A stretch of 64,000 nucleotides of DNA, from NCBI RefSeq assembly GCF_004349215.1, contig NZ_SMKU01000006.1, forward strand, positions 1 through 64,000, given 5' to 3'. Of the stretch, positions 17,660 through 27,974 are shown piece by piece. The notes below the pieces were generated by a model. The model was not told the origin of the DNA and searched no databases. It saw only the letters and a program-made list of their open reading frames with translations. The stretch's first letter is position 1; each line of letters opens with the position of its first letter. Made by a program: the position numbers and the translations under genes. The stretch is from Actinomadura rubrisoli (lineage in GTDB: Bacteria > Actinomycetota > Actinomycetes > Streptosporangiales > Streptosporangiaceae).

Positions 17660-18976
17660 CTAGGTGGTCAGCAGGCCCTCCGCGAGCATGCCCTTGAGCA
17701 CGTCGTGGGCGGCCTCCAAAGTGCGTTCGACGTCGTCCTCGGTGTGCGCGCCGGACACGTGGTTGCGCTTGAGCGCCATCGGCAGCATCAGGAAGCCCGC
17801 ATCCGTCATGCGGCGATGGAACGTGAGGTAGGCGGCGTTGTCGTTGCGCAGCAGGTCGCGATAGCCCAGGGTCGGCGCCGAGGCGAAGTAGAGCACGAAG
17901 ACCCCGCCGAAACCGCTCACCGTCGCCGCGACGCCCAGTTCGTCGGCGATGCCCGCGAGTCCGAGGCGCATCCGCTCTCCGAGCGTATGCGTGCGGGTGT
18001 AGAAGTCGGGATGGTCGCGCAGGTAGGTCATCGTGGCGATCGCCGCCGCGGCGGAGACGGGATGCCCGTTGAAGGTCCCGGCCAGCAGCACGTCCCCGCC
18101 GTCGAAGTCGAACCGTTCCATCAAGTCCCGGCGCCCGGCCAGCCCGGCGACCGGGAAGCCGTTGCCCATGGCCTTGCCGAACGAGGTGAGGTCCGGCCGC
18201 ACCCCGCAGACCTGCTGGTAGCCGCCGAGTGCATGCCGGAATCCGGTGATGACCTCGTCGAAGACGAGCAGCGCCCCCTCCTTGCGCGTGAGCGAGCGCA
18301 GTCCCTCGACGAACTCCTGCGTGGGCAGCAGCGCGCCGACGTTGTGCGGGATCGGCTCCAGGATGACCGCCGCTATCCGCTCCGGATGGGCCTCGAACAG
18401 GGCCTGGACCGAGCCGAGGTCGTTGAACTCGGCGATCAGAGTCGAGTCCAGCGCGTCGTCCAGGATGCCCGCCGACAGCGGGTCCCGGCCGTACGCCCGG
18501 CCGGCCGGCGAGATCACGTTGCGCGCGACCGAGTCGTGCCAGCCGTGGTAGCAGCCCTGGAACTTGATGATCAAGGGCCGCGCGGTGACCGCGCGGGCCA
18601 GCCGGATCGCCTGGGCGGTCGCCTCCGAGCCGCTCATCGCCGCGATCATCATCTCCGCCGAGGGGATCAGCTCGACCACCAGCCGGGCCATCTCGATCTC
18701 GGTCTCGCCGACCCCGACCCCGACCAGGTCGACACCGTCCAGCGAGCGGGCCACGGCGCCGTTGACCTCGGGTGCGTTGTGCCCGAGCAGCATGGCGCCG
18801 AACGCGGCGTGGTAGTCGAGGTAGCGGGCGCCGTCGGCATCTGTGACATAGGCGCCCTGTGCCCCGGCCAGGCTGTACGGCTCGCCGACGTACCTGGTCC
18901 CGGAGTTCACCCCACCGGGGATCACCTGGCACGCGCTCTCGTAGAGCCTTCGGCCCACCGGTTTCGGCGTCGTCAT
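17660..18976 (-). CDS. Class III PLP aminotransferase / glutamate-1-semialdehyde aminomutase-like
   Basis: Fold-type I PLP enzyme, 438 residues. GSA-aminomutase-like features: CQVIPGGVNSGTRY near the N-terminus, the cofactor-binding AMSGSEATAQAIRLARA, FDEVITGFR, and the Schiff-base Lys in TSFGKAMGNGFP. The frame extends to 18994, but the ATG at 18976 has an ideal AGGAGGAGG five bases upstream and decides the start. Such enzymes outside heme clusters often transaminate or mutate unusual amino or amino-sugar substrates. Its divergent position to the transport operon and the operator in its promoter point to a catabolic role, not tetrapyrrole synthesis. Confidence 0.85.
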   Translation of the reverse strand: MTTPKPVGRRLYESACQVIPGGVNSGTRYVGEPYSLAGAQGAYVTDADGARYLDYHAAFGAMLLGHNAPEVNGAVARSLDGVDLVGVGVGETEIEMARLVVELIPSAEMMIAAMSGSEATAQAIRLARAVTARPLIIKFQGCYHGWHDSVARNVISPAGRAYGRDPLSAGILDDALDSTLIAEFNDLGSVQALFEAHPERIAAVILEPIPHNVGALLPTQEFVEGLRSLTRKEGALLVFDEVITGFRHALGGYQQVCGVRPDLTSFGKAMGNGFPVAGLAGRRDLMERFDFDGGDVLLAGTFNGHPVSAAAAIATMTYLRDHPDFYTRTHTLGERMRLGLAGIADELGVAATVSGFGGVFVLYFASAPTLGYRDLLRNDNAAYLTFHRRMTDAGFLMLPMALKRNHVSGAHTEDDVERTLEAAHDVLKGMLAEGLLTT

Positions 18977-19019
18977 GGGTCCTCCTCCTGACATGGATCC
19001 GCACGGAAAACAGGCTCGA

Positions 19020-19049
19020 AAGTTACGTGGAACTTCATTTCATGTCAAT
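19020..19049 (-). promoter_or_regulatory. Promoter with IclR-type operator O3 in its spacer
   Basis: On the minus strand TTGACA, 17 nt, then TAACTT form a good sigma-70-like promoter for the aminomutase gene. The spacer contains the operator TGGAA-cttca-TTTCA (19028-19042 on +), one mismatch from consensus, so a bound repressor would block polymerase directly. Confidence 0.65.
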
Positions 19050-19061
19050 GCCAGATCACTC

Positions 19062-19115
19062 TTGACAGCCGCCCACCTGCGGTTCCAAGATTCACGGCAT
19101 GGAAAGCGATTCCAT
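19062..19115 (+). promoter_or_regulatory. Promoter and operator O4 of the 14-gene operon
   Basis: TTGACA at 19062-19067 and AAGATT at 19087-19092 (19-nt spacer; CCAAGA at 17 nt is an alternative) place the start point near 19099. The perfect palindrome TGGAA-agcga-TTCCA (19100-19114) overlaps the ATG of the first gene, suggesting a leaderless mRNA whose start codon lies within the operator. Confidence 0.6.
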
Positions 19116-20175
19116 CTTGCAGTCGAACGGCGATCCGGTGGGCGTGGTGCTCGTCGGCGCCGGCGGGATCGCCGACCGGCATCTCGCCGCGCTGGCGGCC
19201 CACCCCGGCTTCGCCCTCACGGGCATCGTCGACACCGCCGCCGAACGCGCCAGGGAGGTCGCCGGGGCCCAGGGCGGCGCGGCCTGGACGACCGACCTCA
19301 CCGAGGCACTCGCCTGGCCGCGAGCCGAGGCGTTCGTGGTCTGCACCCCCAACCACACGCATGCGCCGATCGCCCTGCCGATCGCCGCCGCGGGCCGACA
19401 TCTCATGATCGAAAAGCCGTTGGCCACCACCGTCGCCGATGCCCGGCGCGTCGTCGCCGCTTTCGAAGCGGGCGGCGGTGCGCTGCTGGTCGCACACACC
19501 CACCGCTTCTACGAGTACGGCCGTACGGTCAAGGCCGCGATCGACGAGGGGGCGATCGGACGGCCGGTGCTGGTGCGGCTGGCATTCCTCGGCGGCTGGG
19601 TCTGGCCGGACTGGCGCTCCTGGATCCTCGATCCGGACCGGTCCGGCGGGCATGCCCTGCACAACGGCGTTCACCTGCTGGACCTGGTCACCTGGTGGAT
19701 CGGCCGCACCCCGGACCGCGTCTACGCCCGCGGACACCGCCGCACCGCGGCCGAGCTGGACGTGCACGACTACCTGGAGATGGTCGTGACCTACGACGAC
19801 GGCGCGACCGCGATCTGCGAGATGAGCCGGGGCCACCGGCCGGCCGGGCTGAACCACCGGGACGTCGTCGTGCAGGGCACGGCCGGGCTGCTCACCTTCC
19901 CTTGGGACGGCGCGGGTTCGGTGCTCATCGACGAACACGGCGCTGGAACGCTGCCGGGGCCGCAGAACGACGGCTTCCTCGACCAGTTCGACGCCTGGCA
20001 CATCGCGATCCGCGGCGGGCCCAGCGCCGTCAGCGGCCCCGACGGGGTCCTCGCCGTGGCACTCGGGGTCGCCGCCGAACGCTCGATCGCCACGGGACAG
20101 CCGGTCGAGCTCGCCGACGTGCTCGGGGACCCCGGGGAACCCAGCGAACTCGCAGAAAGTGGAGGGCTGACATGA
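19099..20175 (+). CDS. Gfo/Idh/MocA family oxidoreductase (1)
   Basis: NAD(P)-dependent oxidoreductase of 358 residues acting on sugars, inositols or related polyols. The Rossmann motif VVLVGAGGIADRH (about 16-28), the EKPLATT motif (about 101) with the catalytic Lys, and the GGHALHNGVHLLDL segment typical of the C-terminal domain are all present. The ATG at 19099 coincides with the predicted transcription start and lies in the operator; in-frame GTGs at about 19138 would start closer to the Rossmann strand. It is the first gene of the operon and ends 4 nt into the next gene. Confidence 0.88.
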   Translation: MESDSILQSNGDPVGVVLVGAGGIADRHLAALAAHPGFALTGIVDTAAERAREVAGAQGGAAWTTDLTEALAWPRAEAFVVCTPNHTHAPIALPIAAAGRHLMIEKPLATTVADARRVVAAFEAGGGALLVAHTHRFYEYGRTVKAAIDEGAIGRPVLVRLAFLGGWVWPDWRSWILDPDRSGGHALHNGVHLLDLVTWWIGRTPDRVYARGHRRTAAELDVHDYLEMVVTYDDGATAICEMSRGHRPAGLNHRDVVVQGTAGLLTFPWDGAGSVLIDEHGAGTLPGPQNDGFLDQFDAWHIAIRGGPSAVSGPDGVLAVALGVAAERSIATGQPVELADVLGDPGEPSELAESGGLT

Positions 20176-21188
20176 CCGCGCCGCTCGGTGTGCTGCTGGT
20201 CGGCTATGCGGGCGTCGGCCACCAGGACCATCAGGCCGAGATGTACGCCCCTGGATTCGCCGGGCACCCGGGTTTCCGCGTCATCGCGGTCAGTGACATC
20301 CCCGACGAGGGCGACACGGCCGCGAAGGAGCATGCGGACGCACTGGGCGTGCCCTGGATGCCGGACCTGGACGAGGCGCTGCGATGGGCGGACGTGGACG
20401 TGGTCAGCGTGTGCGTGCCCTTCGACCGCCGGGTCGAGGTGACCGCCGCCGCGCTGCACGCCGGAAAGCACGTGCTCGTCGACAAGCCCATGGCGCTCAC
20501 CGTGAACGAATGCGCGGCGATCGCCTCGGTCGCGGCGGAGACCGGCCTGATCTGCATGCCGGCCCACCACCAGCGTTTCCACCCGGTGTTGCGAGCCGCG
20601 CGCGCGGCGATCGCGGCGGGCCGGGTCGGACTGCCTTGGAACGTTCAAGCCGACTTCCTCGTTGCGGGCGGCGGCCCTGTCTGGCCCCTGGGTGAGCTCC
20701 TGAACTTCGCCCCCTACGCCACCGACGCGGTGCAGGCCCTCACCGGACTGGCGGTCACCCACGTCTACGCGACTGCGGGCGCGCACTTCCACGACCAAGG
20801 CCCCGAAGACCTCGTGGTGCTGTGCCTCACCCATGAGCGGGGTCTCACCAGCACGGTCGTCGCCGGGCGCACCCGGCCGCAGGCGGGCGTCGCGGGGCTG
20901 GGGCTGCACCGCTACCGGATCAGCGGTTCGCACGGCACCCTGCTCGCCGACGCCGCCCGTCCCGCGGTGACCGTACGGACCGGTGACGGCATGGGAACGC
21001 GCTGGTCGGGCGCGGGCACCGTGCATCACATGCTCGACGAACTGCACACCGCCATCCGCTCCGGCCGCCCCGCCGACCTGGGCCCGGCCGACGCGGTCAC
21101 GGCCCTGAGCATCGTCCGGGCCGCCGAAGCCTCGATCGAAACCGGCCGTCCCGTACCCCTGGAACCAGACAAGGTGGCCCTCCCATGA
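20172..21188 (+). CDS. Gfo/Idh/MocA family oxidoreductase (2)
   Basis: A second, divergent family member of 338 residues, starting at the ATG at 20172 (GGAGGG ribosome site; ATGA overlap with gene 1). It has VLLVGYAGVGHQDHQ in place of the canonical glycine motif, and VDKPMAL with the catalytic Lys. The C-terminal half is divergent (HHQRFHPVLRAARAAI, GLGLHRYRISGSHG). Two adjacent Gfo/Idh/MocA enzymes often form a sequential or heteromeric oxidation step; the substrate is unknown here. It overlaps the FAH gene by 4 nt. Confidence 0.87.
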   Translation: MTAPLGVLLVGYAGVGHQDHQAEMYAPGFAGHPGFRVIAVSDIPDEGDTAAKEHADALGVPWMPDLDEALRWADVDVVSVCVPFDRRVEVTAAALHAGKHVLVDKPMALTVNECAAIASVAAETGLICMPAHHQRFHPVLRAARAAIAAGRVGLPWNVQADFLVAGGGPVWPLGELLNFAPYATDAVQALTGLAVTHVYATAGAHFHDQGPEDLVVLCLTHERGLTSTVVAGRTRPQAGVAGLGLHRYRISGSHGTLLADAARPAVTVRTGDGMGTRWSGAGTVHHMLDELHTAIRSGRPADLGPADAVTALSIVRAAEASIETGRPVPLEPDKVALP

Positions 21189-22072
21189 AGCTGCTCACCT
21201 ACCGACGCGACGGCGCCGTCCGGCACGGCTGTCTCACCGCCGGATCGCCCGACGCGCTCGTCACCGAGCTCGGCGACGGAGACCTGCTCGGCCTGATAGA
21301 AGAACACGGCGACTTCGCCGGATGGCGGCCCGCCAGCGGCGGCCGCACGTACCGGCTCAGCGAGCTCGAACCGCTGGCACCGCTGCAACGTCCGGGCAAG
21401 CTGCTCGGTGTCGCGGCCAACTATCAGGAACACGTGACCGAGCTGGGCGCGGCCCGGTTGGACAAGGCGGGGCTGGCCCCCCGGCTGTTCCTGATGCCGA
21501 TCACCGCGCTCGCCGGGCCCGGTGCGGAGATCCCGTTCCCCTCGGTGAGCGAACAGATCGACTGGGAGGCCGAGCTGGCCGTCGTCCTCGGCCGTACGGC
21601 CAAGGACGTCGCGGTCGAGGACGCGCTCGGCGTGGTCGCGGGCTACGCGGTCGGCAATGACGTCTCGGCCCGTTCCGTGGACTACGGATATCCGCGCGAC
21701 ACCGGCGACCCGGCCGTGGGCTTCTTCGACTGGCTGGCCGGCAAGTGGCTGGACGGCTTCGCGCCGATCGGGCCGTACCTCGTCACCGCCGGCGAGGTCA
21801 CCGACCCGCAGAGCCTCGACATCGAGCTACGCGTCAACGGCCGGATCCGGCAGCAGGGCTCGACCAAAGAAATGATCTTCACGGTGGCGGAGCTGATCTC
21901 CTTCGCCTCGCGGCTGATGACCTTGCGGCCCGGCGACGTGCTGCTCACCGGCACCCCCTCAGGAGTGGGTGCCGCCTCGGGGGAGTTCCTTGCGCCCGGC
22001 GACGTGATGGAGGTCTCCATCGCCGGTCTGGGCACGCTCACCAACTCCGTCTCCAGGAGGCGCACACCGTGA
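21185..22072 (+). CDS. Fumarylacetoacetate hydrolase (FAH) family protein
   Basis: A 295-residue member of the FAH superfamily (hydrolases, decarboxylases or dehydratases of beta-diketo or 2-oxo acids). The metal site is visible as DWEAELAVVLG (Glu-x-Glu) and GYAVGNDVSARSVD, with FTVAELISF and PGDVLLTGTPSGVG in the usual C-terminal positions. It likely handles the 2-oxo or 2,4-dioxo acid formed after the oxidoreductases. ATGA overlap with the upstream gene and GTGA overlap with the substrate-binding protein show strict operon organisation. Confidence 0.88.
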   Translation: MKLLTYRRDGAVRHGCLTAGSPDALVTELGDGDLLGLIEEHGDFAGWRPASGGRTYRLSELEPLAPLQRPGKLLGVAANYQEHVTELGAARLDKAGLAPRLFLMPITALAGPGAEIPFPSVSEQIDWEAELAVVLGRTAKDVAVEDALGVVAGYAVGNDVSARSVDYGYPRDTGDPAVGFFDWLAGKWLDGFAPIGPYLVTAGEVTDPQSLDIELRVNGRIRQQGSTKEMIFTVAELISFASRLMTLRPGDVLLTGTPSGVGAASGEFLAPGDVMEVSIAGLGTLTNSVSRRRTP

Positions 22073-23631
22073 TCAGACGACGCCTGGGGGCCGCGGCACT
22101 GGCCGCCACCCTCACCCTGACGGCCGCGGCCTGCTCGGACCCGACCGCCTCCGGAGGATCGGGATCCAAGGACACCCTCAACGTCTACCTGCACCAGAAG
22201 CCCAAGCGGTTCAGCCCGCTGGACCCGCCCAGCCTGGCCGACCAGCTCGTCATGCAGCTCGTCTTCGACAACCTGCTCACCGTCGACGACAAGTACCAGT
22301 ACGCGCCACGGCTGGCAGAGTCGTGGGACGTCGACAAGGCCGCCAAGACCTTCACCTTCCACCTCCGCAAGGGCGTGAAGTGGAGCGACGGAACGCCGTT
22401 CACGTCCAAGGACGTGCTCTTCTCCTACAGGCTGCTTGCCGACGCCAAGAGCGGCAGCGCCATGGCGGGCAAGCTCGCCGGGGTCGCGGGGTTCACCGCT
22501 CCCGACCCCGCCACCTTCGTGGTCAAGCTGGTCAAGCCGAACGTCGGCTTCCTGTCACTGATCGCGGGCCCGTTCATGTGGGTCATGCCCGAGCATGTGC
22601 TGGGCAAGGTCCCCAAGGCCGAGATCGCCGGCCACGCCTTCTTCAACAAACCCACCGTCGGCCTCGGCCCTTACACCTTCGTCCAGTACAAGACCGACCA
22701 GTATGTCGAGGTCGCCGCCAATCCCGGCTTCCGGACACCGGTACGGGTCAAGAAGGTCTTCCTCAAGCCGGTGACGTCGGACGTGGCCACGGCACAGCTC
22801 GGTACCGGCGAGATCGACCTGGTCCAGATCTCGCCGACCGACCTCAAAAGCGTGCAGGGCATGAAGAACGTCACCGTCGAGGCCAAGCCCAGCCCCAGCT
22901 TCGTGCGGATCGCGGTCAACCAGCGGCAGAAGCGCTTCGCCGACCCGCGTGTACGGCGGGCCATGCTGCAGGCGATCGACCGGCAAGGGCTGGTCGACAA
23001 GCTGCTGGCAGGCAAGGGCAGTGTGCAGAACACCTCGTTCGTCACCCCGTGGGCGGTGCCGAAGGATCTCCAGACCTACCCGTACGACCAGGCCGGGGCC
23101 AAGCGGCTGCTCCAGGAAGCGGGCTGGGATCCGGCCAAGCCGGTCACGCTGACCTGGATCCCCGGCCAGCGTGACCGGGACGCCGCCACCACGGTCATCC
23201 AGAGCGCGCTGCGTGCGGTCGGCGTCAAGGTCGAACTCAAGCAGGTGCAGTCGGCCGAGCTGCTCGCCTCCTACGAGAAGGGCACGTTCGACATGTCGCT
23301 GTTCGGCGGCGGCACCTATGCGAGCGACCCGTCGAGCAGCGTGCCGATCATCAGTTGCGCCGGGTTCTACCCGCCCGGCGCCAACATCCCGCATTTCTGT
23401 GACAAGGACATCGACGGGCTGGCGGGCGCCGCCGACGCGAGCACCGACATGGCCGAGCGGACCCGGCTCTACCAAGAGGCGGCGAAGAAGGACAATGCCG
23501 GGGTCTCCTACCTCTGGCTCTACAACGCCGACACGATCTGGGCGCACGGCGGCCGGCTGCACGGCTTCAAGGCCAACGGTGACTTCACCCTCGGCTTCTG
23601 GAACGCGCACGAGTGGAGCATCGCCCCATGA
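22069..23631 (+). CDS. ABC transporter substrate-binding lipoprotein, peptide/opine family (SBP_bac_5)
   Basis: Extracytoplasmic solute-binding protein of the DppA/OppA class, 520 residues. GTG at 22069 is preceded by AGGAGG. The lipoprotein signal ends TAAACSD with Cys22 as the lipidated residue. Family blocks: YAPRLAESWDV, FTFHLRKGVKWSDGTPFT, and ADPRVRRAMLQAIDR. It feeds the two permeases and two ATPases that follow. The companion D-aminoacylase and D-amino-acid enzyme suggest acylated D-amino-acid compounds or short peptides as the ligand. Confidence 0.92.
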   Translation: MIRRRLGAAALAATLTLTAAACSDPTASGGSGSKDTLNVYLHQKPKRFSPLDPPSLADQLVMQLVFDNLLTVDDKYQYAPRLAESWDVDKAAKTFTFHLRKGVKWSDGTPFTSKDVLFSYRLLADAKSGSAMAGKLAGVAGFTAPDPATFVVKLVKPNVGFLSLIAGPFMWVMPEHVLGKVPKAEIAGHAFFNKPTVGLGPYTFVQYKTDQYVEVAANPGFRTPVRVKKVFLKPVTSDVATAQLGTGEIDLVQISPTDLKSVQGMKNVTVEAKPSPSFVRIAVNQRQKRFADPRVRRAMLQAIDRQGLVDKLLAGKGSVQNTSFVTPWAVPKDLQTYPYDQAGAKRLLQEAGWDPAKPVTLTWIPGQRDRDAATTVIQSALRAVGVKVELKQVQSAELLASYEKGTFDMSLFGGGTYASDPSSSVPIISCAGFYPPGANIPHFCDKDIDGLAGAADASTDMAERTRLYQEAAKKDNAGVSYLWLYNADTIWAHGGRLHGFKANGDFTLGFWNAHEWSIAP

Positions 23632-23655
23632 CCCGGAGCCGGGGGTGAGCCGCCC

Positions 23656-24615
23656 GTGATCGCGTACATAGTCCGCCGTCTGCTGGTCAACGTCCTGGTC
23701 TTCCTCTTCATCAGCCTGGGTGTGTTCCTGCTGGTCCGGGCCGCGCCCGGGGACCCGGTGCGGATGATGGTCAATCCGGAGCAGCTCCAGGCCGGCGGCC
23801 CGGAGTTCCTCGCCCGCAAGCGCGCCGAGCTGGGGCTGGACCGCTCGATCGCGGTCCAGTACGGCCAGTGGCTGGGCGGCGCGCTCACCGGCGACCTGGG
23901 TTTCTCCTATGTCAGCGGACGGCCGGTCACCACGGTGCTGGGCGAGCGGCTGGGCCCGACCGTGCTGCTCATGGGCACCGCGCTGCTGATCGGGCTGGCG
24001 ATCGCCGTCCCGGTCGGGGTGCTGGCGGCGGTACGCAAGAACGGGCCGGTCGACTACACGGCCGCGGTGCTCAGCCTCAGCACCATCTCGATCCCGAGCT
24101 TCTTTCTCGGCATCGTCGGAATCTATGTGTTCGCGCTCAAGCTCGGCTGGCTGCCGTCCGCGGGGATGTCCACCCCGGGCGGCGGCGGGCCGGCCGACAC
24201 CCTGCGCCATCTGGTCCTGCCGGTCACCATCCTGGCGCTGTCGATCGCCGGCCCGTTCGTCCGGTACGTGCGCAGCGGGATGCTCGCCGAGCTGAGCGCC
24301 GACTACATCCGCACGGTCGAGGCCCGAGGCGCGGGGCGGATGCGGGTGCTGTTCCGCCACGCGCTGCGGAACGCCCTGATCCCGCTCATCACGGTCCTGA
24401 TGATCTACATCCCGCAGTTGCTCGGCGGTGCGGTGGTGCTGGAGCAGGTCTTCGCCTGGCCGGGGATGGGGCAGCTCGCGGTGAGTTCCATCGGACAGCT
24501 CGACTATCCCGTGGTCGTCGGGTTCGCGCTCTACACCGGCGTGCTCGTCCTGCTGTGCAACCTCGCCGCGGACCTGTTCTACGCCGTGGCCGACCCGAGG
24601 ATCGAACTGCGATGA
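23656..24615 (+). CDS. ABC transporter permease, DppB type
   Basis: Integral-membrane permease of 319 residues from GTG at 23656 with six predicted membrane helices. It starts with the family N-terminus (IAYIVRRLLVNVLVFLF) and the PGDP motif, and carries the EAA loop ADYIRTVEARGAGRMRVLFRHALRN. It pairs with the DppC-type permease encoded next (ATGA overlap) to form the channel. Confidence 0.93.
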   Translation: MIAYIVRRLLVNVLVFLFISLGVFLLVRAAPGDPVRMMVNPEQLQAGGPEFLARKRAELGLDRSIAVQYGQWLGGALTGDLGFSYVSGRPVTTVLGERLGPTVLLMGTALLIGLAIAVPVGVLAAVRKNGPVDYTAAVLSLSTISIPSFFLGIVGIYVFALKLGWLPSAGMSTPGGGGPADTLRHLVLPVTILALSIAGPFVRYVRSGMLAELSADYIRTVEARGAGRMRVLFRHALRNALIPLITVLMIYIPQLLGGAVVLEQVFAWPGMGQLAVSSIGQLDYPVVVGFALYTGVLVLLCNLAADLFYAVADPRIELR

Positions 24616-25507
24616 CGACCTTGGTGACCGATGCCGCACCGGCCGCCCGGCGGCGCTCGCCCGCGGCCCGTACCCTCCGCCGTTTCCTGCGCAACCGGCT
24701 CGCCGTGGCCGGCGCGGTGATGCTGATCGTGGCCATCGTGCTGTCGGCCTGCGCACCGCTGATCGCGCGGTACGAGCCGAACGCCGTCGATCTCGGGGCG
24801 TTCCGGCAGCCACCCTCGGCCGAGCACTGGCTGGGCACCGACTCCTCCGGCCGTGACGTGTTCGCCCGGCTGGCCCACGCGGGCCGGGTCTCCCTGGCCG
24901 TCGGGCTGCTCGCGTCGGTGGCCGCGGTGCTGGCCGGGCTGGTGCTCGGCGCCATCGCCGGGACCATCGGCGGGCTGCTGGACGCACTGATCATGCGGAT
25001 CGCCGACATCGTGCTGTCATTTCCCGCGCTGATCGTCATCATCGTGCTGGCCGGCATCCTCGGGCCGAGTGTGCCGATGCTCGTGATCGTCTTCGCCGCG
25101 TGCAACTGGCCCACCGCGTGCCGGGTGGTTCGCGGCCTTGCCCTGTCCCTGCGCGAGCAGGAATATGTGCAGGCGGCGCGGTCGGCCGGCGCGGACACCG
25201 GATGGATCATCAGACGGCATATCGTGCCCGCCGTGCTCGGCCAGGTCGCGGTGGTCGGCACGCTGCTCGTCGCCCAGACGATCCTGCTGGAGGCGGTCCT
25301 GTCGTTCCTCGGGCTCGGCGTCCAGCCACCGCAGGCGAGCTGGGGCAACATGCTGACCGACGCGCAGAACCTGACGCTGATCCGGACCATGCCGTGGCTG
25401 TGGGTGCCCCCCGGCCTGGCGATCGCGCTGACCGTCCTCGCGGTCAACTTCGTCGGCGACGGCCTGCGGGATGCCGTCGACCCCAAGCAGAACCGAGGAG
25501 CAGGCCG

Positions 25508-25511
<4 letters not shown>
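24612..25511 (+). CDS. ABC transporter permease, DppC type
   Basis: Second permease, 299 residues from ATG at 24612. A cytoplasmic N-terminal tail (RTLRRFLRNRLAV) is followed by the first membrane helix; the family motif HWLGTDSSGRDVFARL (about 75-90) and the EAA loop (QEYVQAARSAGADTGWII) are clear. Overlaps both neighbours by 4 nt. Confidence 0.93.
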
Positions 25512-27533
<2,022 letters not shown>

Positions 27534-27537
<4 letters not shown>

Positions 27538-27974
27538 GCTCGACTGCTCGTCCTCCGGTGGCGGCGGTGCGTGCCGCGCACGGCTCGCGGCTGGTCGTCG
27601 CGTCCGGCCAGGTGGCGACCCGCGATGGCGAGCTGATCGCCGAGGGTTTGGTGGGCGATACGGTCGACCTGCCCACGGCCGGCGAGTGCGCCCGCCAGTG
27701 CGCTCTGAACGTGATCGAAGCCGTACGCGCGGAACTCGGCGGCCTCGATGCCGTCACGGCCGTGCTGCGGCTCACCGTCTACGTCGCGAGCGCGCCCGGG
27801 CTGCGCGAGCAGCACCTCGTCGCCGACGCCGCCACCGATGTGATGCTGGAGAGATTCGGAGCGCGGGGGAAGCACGCGCGGGCGGCGATCGGCGTGGCCG
27901 GTCTCCCGCTCGGCAGCCCGGTCGAGGTCGACGCGATGTTCCTGGTGAGCGATGCTCCTGGCCGGCGGGCATGA
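27534..27974 (+). CDS. RidA/YjgF/Rid-family protein
   Basis: A 146-residue Rid-family member. These proteins hydrolyse reactive enamine/imine intermediates made by PLP enzymes. Seen are [15 protein letters not shown], the [18 protein letters not shown] helix and a C-terminal [17 protein letters not shown], a variant of the usual RxxVxVxxLP ending. Encoded next to the D-aminoacylase and upstream of a PLP-dependent D-amino-acid enzyme, it fits imine detoxification. ATGA overlaps on both sides. Confidence 0.88.

Noticed and set aside
17660..18976. hemL (heme pathway glutamate-1-semialdehyde aminomutase)
   Set aside because: The neighbourhood is catabolic and the promoter carries an IclR-type operator; no tetrapyrrole genes nearby.
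18975..20171. N-terminal extension of the second Gfo/Idh/MocA frame
   Set aside because: The Arg-rich extension overlaps gene 1 in another frame; the ATG at 20172 with GGAGGG is the real start.
22555..24987. An 810-residue minus-strand frame opposite the importer genes
   Set aside because: It is a shadow of the SBP and permease genes, which have clear domains.
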